The translations under genes and the position numbers were made by a program. A DNA stretch of 64,000 bases, from positions 186,001 through 250,000 of the forward strand of contig RCAB01000001.1 in NCBI GenBank assembly GCA_003640385.1. The letters are read 5' to 3'. Numbering within the stretch: position 1 is the stretch's first letter; each line of letters starts with the position of its first letter. The notes below the pieces were generated by a model. It was not told where the DNA came from and made no database searches. It worked only from the letters and a program-made list of their open reading frames with translations. Below, piece after piece: positions 58,579 to 64,000 of the stretch. This stretch comes from Setaria digitata. Taxonomy: Eukaryota; Nematoda; Chromadorea; Rhabditida; Setariidae.

Positions 58579-58671
58579 TCATAAGATGTTCTCAAAAAGC
58601 TTTCGTAAAGTTGGTATCATTTGTAACTCGTCAGGATATTTATGACTGTATAGAACGTCGCTGTTCACAAT
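58579..58671 (-). CDS. Candidate terminal exon, unrecognised
   Basis: A good acceptor (ATATGCCTCTTGCAG, AG at 58673-58672) opens 30 codons in phase 0 to a TGA at 58579. The peptide includes SDVLYSHKYPDELQMIPTL and ends FENIL. It lies 325 bases downstream of the CMC2-like stop on the same strand. It could be an alternative last exon of that gene through a weak phase-0 donor at GAAGAAGGT|GTACTT within its third exon, or part of another gene. Confidence 0.25.
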   Translation of the reverse strand: MVNSDVLYSHKYPDELQMIPTLRKLFENIL

Positions 58672-58995
58672 CTGCAAGAGGCATATATTAAGGAGGAAAC
58701 ACTATTCCATTTCTTAATTCTGCAGTATTCTTTTCTGACAGAAACAATGAATCCATTCACGTCAATCCCTAATATTATTGTATTCTTTGAATAACTCGAT
58801 TAAGTTACATGAAATACAATCATTCCTCGCAGTGCTTTTTCCCTTTTATTTAAACACTTAAAACAACTGGGAATAAAGTAATTTAAACGTGTCATACAAA
58901 ATTTCTGCGTTTTTTACCGAGCATAACTGTTGCCATTATGAAATAATGCAATGCACTTCAAACTTCCATTTCCCATGACGGACAGAGAAGAAATT

Positions 58996-59542
58996 TCAAA
59001 GCAATGGAGAAAACCAAAGAAACAAAAACATGCCTTCTGGTCTAATTATAAGTACACCTTCTTCCTTTAATTTCTTGAGAGTAGGAGTGTATGAGCTTTC
59101 TGGTAAACAATTACTTTCTGGCAGTCTTGGAGAATATCGCGGATTATTTTTCCTTAAAAAAAGACTAACAACCAACATTTTGCGAAATGATGCGAAAGAA
59201 GAATTGTTTTACAATTAACTGGATTTGTAAATAAAAGCAGTGAGATTAACCATTCCCGAACTGCAAAAGTGTGAAACCTTTTCAGAACTCGTTCTTCATG
59301 GCAGCAAAGTGCGACATCACCTGATTCTTTATCGCAGTAGCCGAAGAATTTCCCTGAAATTTAGGTTTTTGGAGCTACAAGTATTCCTGAGCTATTTTTT
59401 TTTTCTTTTTTCTTTTGATACCAGTCACAAATAAAAGATATGAATACAAACCAATAGGATGATCAGCGTAACAACGACCCATGCGTTCAATCAAAAAATT
59501 ACACTCAATGGTATGGGAATAATACGAAAGATCAGCTTGCAT
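58996..59542 (-). CDS. CMC2-like twin-CX9C mitochondrial assembly factor
   Basis: Three exons (59452-59542, 59278-59353, 58996-59152) join in frame to 324 bases, 107 residues. The start MQADLSYYSHTIECN aligns with the MHPDLSPHLHTEECN start I recall for human CMC2. It carries the twin CX9C pattern: C14-x9-C24 (ECNFLIERMGRC) and a second C-x9-C (YCDKESGDVALC) following the family signature KFFGYC. Such proteins are imported into the mitochondrial intermembrane space by the MIA40 relay, fold as a disulphide-linked helical hairpin and assist cytochrome c oxidase assembly. The ATG lies ten bases after an acceptor TCATTTTTCAG, fitting trans-splicing. Human CMC2 is about 79 residues; the extra C-terminal part here (SPRLPESNCLPESSYTP..., third exon) has no counterpart I know, so the last exon is the least certain. 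Splice phases agree at both junctions. Confidence 0.82.
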
Positions 59543-60329
59543 GTTTTTGTTCCTGAAAAATGATCTTAAACGATATGCCTTGTTAAATACTTCTTTTTTA
59601 TCGCACCCCACAAAGGGACACAATCATGTCATCTTACGTAACTAACAGCTGTTCAGATGTAATGTCGCATATTATATCCTGGTTATCAATCATTCTGTTC
59701 ATGTTGTTTCTGAATAGTTTTTTAAAATACTGTTTTCAGTATTCATAGGCAAATTCCTTTTTTAGCAGTCATTTACACTATACTGGAAAATAAGTGGAGC
59801 TAATTATTCCTGAACTAAACCTCAGAAATATTCAATGTCGCAATTTACTTATTTTGGAAGGGAAGTTCATTCAATTTCTAATAACTTTGTGAGGAAACAG
59901 CCACAAAGATAAGGTTAGCCGATCTTATAGCGGCCAAATAATTACAGACAGAAGTTATTTCATTGCGCCAGAAAGTAAAACAACTTTCGCAGTTACTCCA
60001 TCTGCATTACCTAACTATAAGTAGAACTGGATAATCATCTAGCATGCGCATGCAACGACATTTAAAGTTCATACTGTTAAAACTACACTGTATTTATCAA
60101 CCGGCTTAGTGAATGATGACCTTTGCTGATTGACAAAGCGGTTTTTCAAGAACCTCAAGCTTTAGGAACATTGTCTACCATGAACTAATTAAATTACTTA
60201 TTTTTAATTACTCCTACTTTTTTAAGCATTCATAGCCACTTGATGTATTACTTGATAGCTCAAATATTCAATACCAAGTGCTTCATAATTATATAATTCT
60301 TACTAATAAAAAATTAATACTTAATAAAC

Positions 60330-60368
60330 ATAAATATATGAAACCGTAAGAATCTACATAATTGTATG

Positions 60369-60409
<41 letters not shown>

Positions 60410-60476
60410 CATGATATATATATATATATATCATGCAATTTTTATATATATATATCTTACGGTCTCATATATTTAT
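60330..60476. repeat. AT-rich inverted repeat with nested palindrome
   Basis: Outer arms 60330-60351 (ATAAATATATGAAACCGTAAGA) and 60455-60476 pair at 21 of 22 positions. Between them lie a TA tract (about 60371-60407) and a perfect 32-base palindrome at 60407-60438 (TTGCATGA, TA repeats, TCATGCAA). The whole could fold into a cruciform. No gene is attached to it. Confidence 0.8.
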
Positions 60477-60625
60477 ATTTATATTATATTGTATGTAGTT
60501 TACTATTATAAGTTCATTTCATTCCTACGATCATTTTTGAGAGTTNATATATTTATATTTATATTATATTATATGTAGTTTACTATTATAAGTTCATTTC
60601 ATTCCTACGATCATTTTTGAGAGTT
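60467..60625. repeat. 79-base direct duplication across a single N
   Basis: Positions 60467-60545 and 60547-60625 are identical except for one base (TTGTATGTAG against TTATATGTAG). They are separated by a single N at 60546, the only ambiguous base in the window. The likely explanation is a scaffold join in which overlapping contig ends were kept twice, not a biological duplication. Confidence 0.85.
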
Positions 60626-63090
60626 GTCTTTAGCGACTAAACTAGACTAAACAATATAAATCGAGTCATTAAGGATTACACACTATTTAGTATTAGTCGA
60701 GCGTAACTGCGTCTGTATTGTCATTTTCCCTATCAGTGAATTGTTCACAGAGATTTTACTTATAATTAAAATATACATTCTATGTTTTGATATTTCTAGA
60801 CAGTCAAAATATATATATTCTGTGACTGATATTTTCACAAAAAAATTGATTACAAAACGATTTCTTGGCGAAATTGATTGGTCCAGGATAAAAAACAGTA
60901 AATTAAATCATTTAATCAAAAAAAAAAAAAAAAGAAAAGCATAAATAAACTACTGCTAGCATTTGTTCAGTTCGTTGTAATTGATCTAACAGATGATTAT
61001 ATTTTGCAGCTACAAATAGAAACTTGTATTAACGCACTACAAATCAACAAGTTCTTTGCTAGAACACAGTGAATTTTTGCTTTAACTTGTTTTATCCAAC
61101 GTATATAAACAAATCATTCACAGTCTTTAATTGAAGCACCTAACAAATTACTTAAGCCTCAAATGATAAGAGGAAAATTTGAATATAAGAATGTAATTAT
61201 GTAAAAAGGGAGCAGTATTTTTATTCCATACATCAAGAAGCGTTTTTAAACTTTGCTTGAAACCATAGGCCGAAGTCAAGGAAATCCTTAGTACCGTCAC
61301 TCAAAATACAACACGAAAATATGACTACACAGAAAAGATCATCGCACAAAATATAAATGATGAACAAGCACTACGTAAGTACAGATATTGCTTTTTTCTG
61401 ATTTTTCCTTCTTTAGCCTAAGCGAATATTGCATCCTAGTTTTTCTCAAATTTTCGTCTTTATTTCTTATGTTTTATATCATCAACATCACCAGTTACAT
61501 TCAATTAGCTATAAATGCAAAGATACTTAAAAAGAAAAGGCCGCTGAGGAAGCTAAAAGTCATACTGTCTTCATGGTACCATCATCTGCTCTGCTTTTGA
61601 AGGGAAACAAAATTTCATAAAATAAGAGAAAAATTATGACCGTACCGATTTCGATCCGGGCTGAGGAAGACTGGAGAAAATCTTTCAACCCATCATTGCT
61701 AATGAAGTAAAATATAAGCTAAACCCAGACAACATGAAGCTATTTCACTTAACTCTGCCTCTTCACTCGAGAATCAAACCAGCGTGATTCACATCCGCCT
61801 CATGCCGCACGTCAACTAATCTAACCAAGTCAGACTTGATTCAAATAAAATAATCTGCCGAGTCCTATCTACAAGAAACGACCAAGCACCCTCCGACATC
61901 AACCACAAGACTCCCAAGTGCGCCACGCCATTCTAAGACAACAGATTCTACAAGCGTTACGCCACAATGACTGGTCCACCTAGTGACTCGCATCCGTCCC
62001 ATTTCTACAATTGTGTGCGTATGAACTGCTCTCGTGTCCGCACCTTCCTCCATTTCTCTGGAGCTGTTTCACCGTGACACGTGAACAAGAATCCTGCTCC
62101 ATCTTCACATCGCTTCTTTCTCTCTTTCAATTCCAGCACTGTTTCATTCATTGCTAAACTCTTTCCCTCCTTCTCTAAACTTCTGCCACAGAGTCTCTTT
62201 CCTTTTCCCTTAACACGTTCCTCACGGACGTGGGATCACGTTCGTCCTTCTCACTTCTTCACGTAGTACGCAAATGGCTCAAGCAGTCAGTGATATGCGG
62301 AATGGCAGAAGGATGCAATTTTAACTTGCTATCAACAGACTGAGACGAAGGAATTGGATGGTCAAGCAACGATGAATTTCGTTTATAGCAACAACAGTAA
62401 CAGTAGCAGAAGAAAGGACAATAGTGGATGAACGAAGGAGTAGTTGTGAACTGATTCACCATTACACCGGGATGATGTTATTCCTGTTCAAGAAAATTTT
62501 CCCGAATAGATTTCATCCTGGAGAGATGAAATATACTTGGCCAATTTCAAGTTTCATTCCAGGTTCGAGGCAACTCAGTTTTAAAAATGACAGTTTCAGT
62601 TCCACTCACAAGTTTGTCGTGGGAATCACGAAAGATTAAGAATTGAAGAATAAGCAAGGAAGTTGAAACTACCGAGAATCTCTGTATACAATTCATGGAC
62701 ATATAACTGATTCAAAGAAAAAACACGAACTGTGAAAAGGTTTGCACAAAAATAAGCGGACACTGAAATTATTTAAAGGCACTTTCAGAGAAAATGTAAT
62801 CATGCAATGGCTGTTATCAAAAGTCATGTACATGTGAGATGTTGGAGTTCTGAAATTCGGTATAGAAGTGAATACATAGTATCGATAATCATTGATTTCT
62901 GAACTCAGTTAAGGAAATGAGAATCTGTGCAAGAGAAAACAAAAAAGAATCGGTGAGATGACTGTGTTACTTATTATTTGCGTTAGAGATCTGCAGAAAC
63001 GGGTTGTAAAGAAAAATGAAGAATCTGAAGTGACTGAAGATTGGGAAGAATTCAACTACAATCACTATGCCACTATATACATAACCGAAA

Positions 63091-63657
63091 TCAACTCTGT
63101 CTTTTTCGACGAGGATTGAAAAATGTTGATACTGGAGGTAGCAATGTTGTAAGATTTGGATATTTGCTATCGAACGGATCATCGTCGTGGAGAGTATACG
63201 GTAAACTGGTCATCCCACAAGTGTTAATCACCGTTGTACGAACCTCATCCGTACCAGGTAACCTTTCATAGACTGTTATAGGAGTGTAAGGGATCACTAA
63301 GTCTTTCGGATCAATGCATAACTGAGACTGTCGAACACGTTGAACCAGATTTGGGAGGCCATGTGATGGAAAATGGCGAACAGGTTCTTCAGCTGGCAGA
63401 AGTGACAACTGATTAGCTTCTACCTGTGGCAGAGATGTCCCGGTGAACAGCTGGCTTCTTGGTGCGGGGAAATAAGTGTTGTTGTCAGGTATCAGTGGTG
63501 ATAACATCGAACAGGGTTCACTCTCCAGCTCAAGATTCCGTGGCAGAGGCGTAGGGGGTGGTGAAGGATCATCGGGCTCATTTTCGTCATCTTCAAACAG
63601 CAAAGGTGAAATTGGTTTAGTTAACCATTCCAACAAAGTTAAGCTCCAATATTTTTT
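63091..63657 (-). CDS. 3'-terminal exon of unidentified proline-rich protein (partial)
   Basis: A strong acceptor (CTTTCGTTTTCAG, AG at 63659-63658) opens 188 codons in phase 0, ending with RRKRQS and a stop at 63091. The peptide starts KKYWSLTLLEWLTKPISPLL, followed by an acidic DDENEPDD, a proline-rich PSPPPTPLPR, and a Leu/Pro/Ser-rich remainder with YTPITVYERLPG. It has no complete membrane segment and no domain I can name; it resembles a cytoplasmic or disordered tail. GC content is clearly above the intergenic level, supporting coding. The rest of the gene must lie right of the window, because no upstream exon is evident in 63658-64000. Confidence 0.75.
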   Translation of the reverse strand, partial: KKYWSLTLLEWLTKPISPLLFEDDENEPDDPSPPPTPLPRNLELESEPCSMLSPLIPDNNTYFPAPRSQLFTGTSLPQVEANQLSLLPAEEPVRHFPSHGLPNLVQRVRQSQLCIDPKDLVIPYTPITVYERLPGTDEVRTTVINTCGMTSLPYTLHDDDPFDSKYPNLTTLLPPVSTFFNPRRKRQS

Positions 63658-64000
63658 CTGAAAACGAAAGCAAAATGATACTGAGCGATGAAATAACATT
63701 GGAGTTAATTATCCTGTGACAGAAAGCCACTCTCTGCAACCTCTGAATATCTTGTCCCTAAAATTCTCTTATTACCTTTACCCCTTCGTTTGCAGCCGTT
63801 TCTTTTTTTTATTCTAACCTTCTCAGACTTCTACTGCTAAGGTACAGAACCTTGGTTTTCAAATATTTTTCTTCAACTATACTTTTTTCTTCCTTTTAAT
63901 ACTCTTAACATCTCACTATGAGCAGTCAAATAGCGTCGCATACTTGGCTTGTGTGGAGCTCATCATTGAAGTTCCCAAACTCTTCACTTCTCAATACCAC
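63658..64000. other. Probable intron of the partial right-edge gene
   Basis: No exon-like open frame is visible on the minus strand in this stretch. It is T-rich on the plus strand and most likely intron sequence of the gene whose last exon is 63091-63657. Confidence 0.5.

Larger units (their letters stand above)
59553..63090. other. Intergenic stretch with repeats
   Basis: AT-rich DNA with the TA palindrome and duplicated block described separately (60330-60625). A GC-richer block at about 61750-62280 is pyrimidine-rich on the plus strand at its right end. A plus-strand ORF at 62424-62639 (71 codons, MDERRSSCELIHHY...) lacks splice or homology support. Confidence 0.4.

Noticed and set aside
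58359..58595. 78-codon minus-strand ORF with a GTATGT donor-like site
   Set aside because: Splice phases between its two halves do not agree and it overlaps the better-bounded exon 58579-58671.

Overview
The window looks like nuclear DNA from a nematode. Evidence: multi-exon genes with short exons, small introns, T-rich acceptors (TTTTCAG, TTTTACAG) and strong GT donors; an AT-rich background; recognisable animal genes (SMC3, JIP3/UNC-16, a CMC2-like protein); a tyrosinase-family protein with the cysteine-rich C-terminal architecture I associate with nematodes and molluscs; and several ATGs lying 4-62 bases after an isolated acceptor, as expected for spliced-leader trans-splicing. Base composition and intron size would fit a filarial (clade III) worm, but that is inference. 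There are no bacterial operons, tRNAs, rRNAs or CRISPR arrays that I can see. Most real genes are split into exons shorter than 60 codons, so I joined them by splice site and phase; joined lengths and phases were used as the test.

Left part (1-22 kb): gene-poor and AT-rich. It holds only low-confidence candidates: one possible coding exon at 363-512, short candidate exons between 10.5 and 12.3 kb, a better-supported two-exon small gene at 14734-15096, and a 140-codon ORF near 18.2 kb.

Middle (22.6-41 kb): a divergent GSK3-like kinase and a complete cohesin SMC3 gene (31 exons, 1201 codons joined in frame), both on the minus strand. A possible small plus-strand gene (34813-35349) and a secreted tyrosinase-family protein (37208-40620, 7 exons, 754 residues) follow on the plus strand. 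The tyrosinase-like protein appears to have lost its copper ligands.

Right part (41.4-64 kb): a 13-kb minus-strand gene for the JNK/kinesin scaffold JIP3/UNC-16, with a very long (TA)n tract in one intron. Further right are a three-exon twin-CX9C CMC2-like mitochondrial protein (58996-59542, minus), an AT-rich palindrome with a one-N scaffold join that duplicates 79 bases, and the 3' exon of an unidentified proline-rich protein whose gene continues past the right edge.

The genes do not form one pathway. They are unrelated housekeeping and neuronal genes (sister-chromatid cohesion, axonal transport, respiratory-chain assembly) plus two divergent family members (the kinase and the tyrosinase-like protein) that look partly degenerate.
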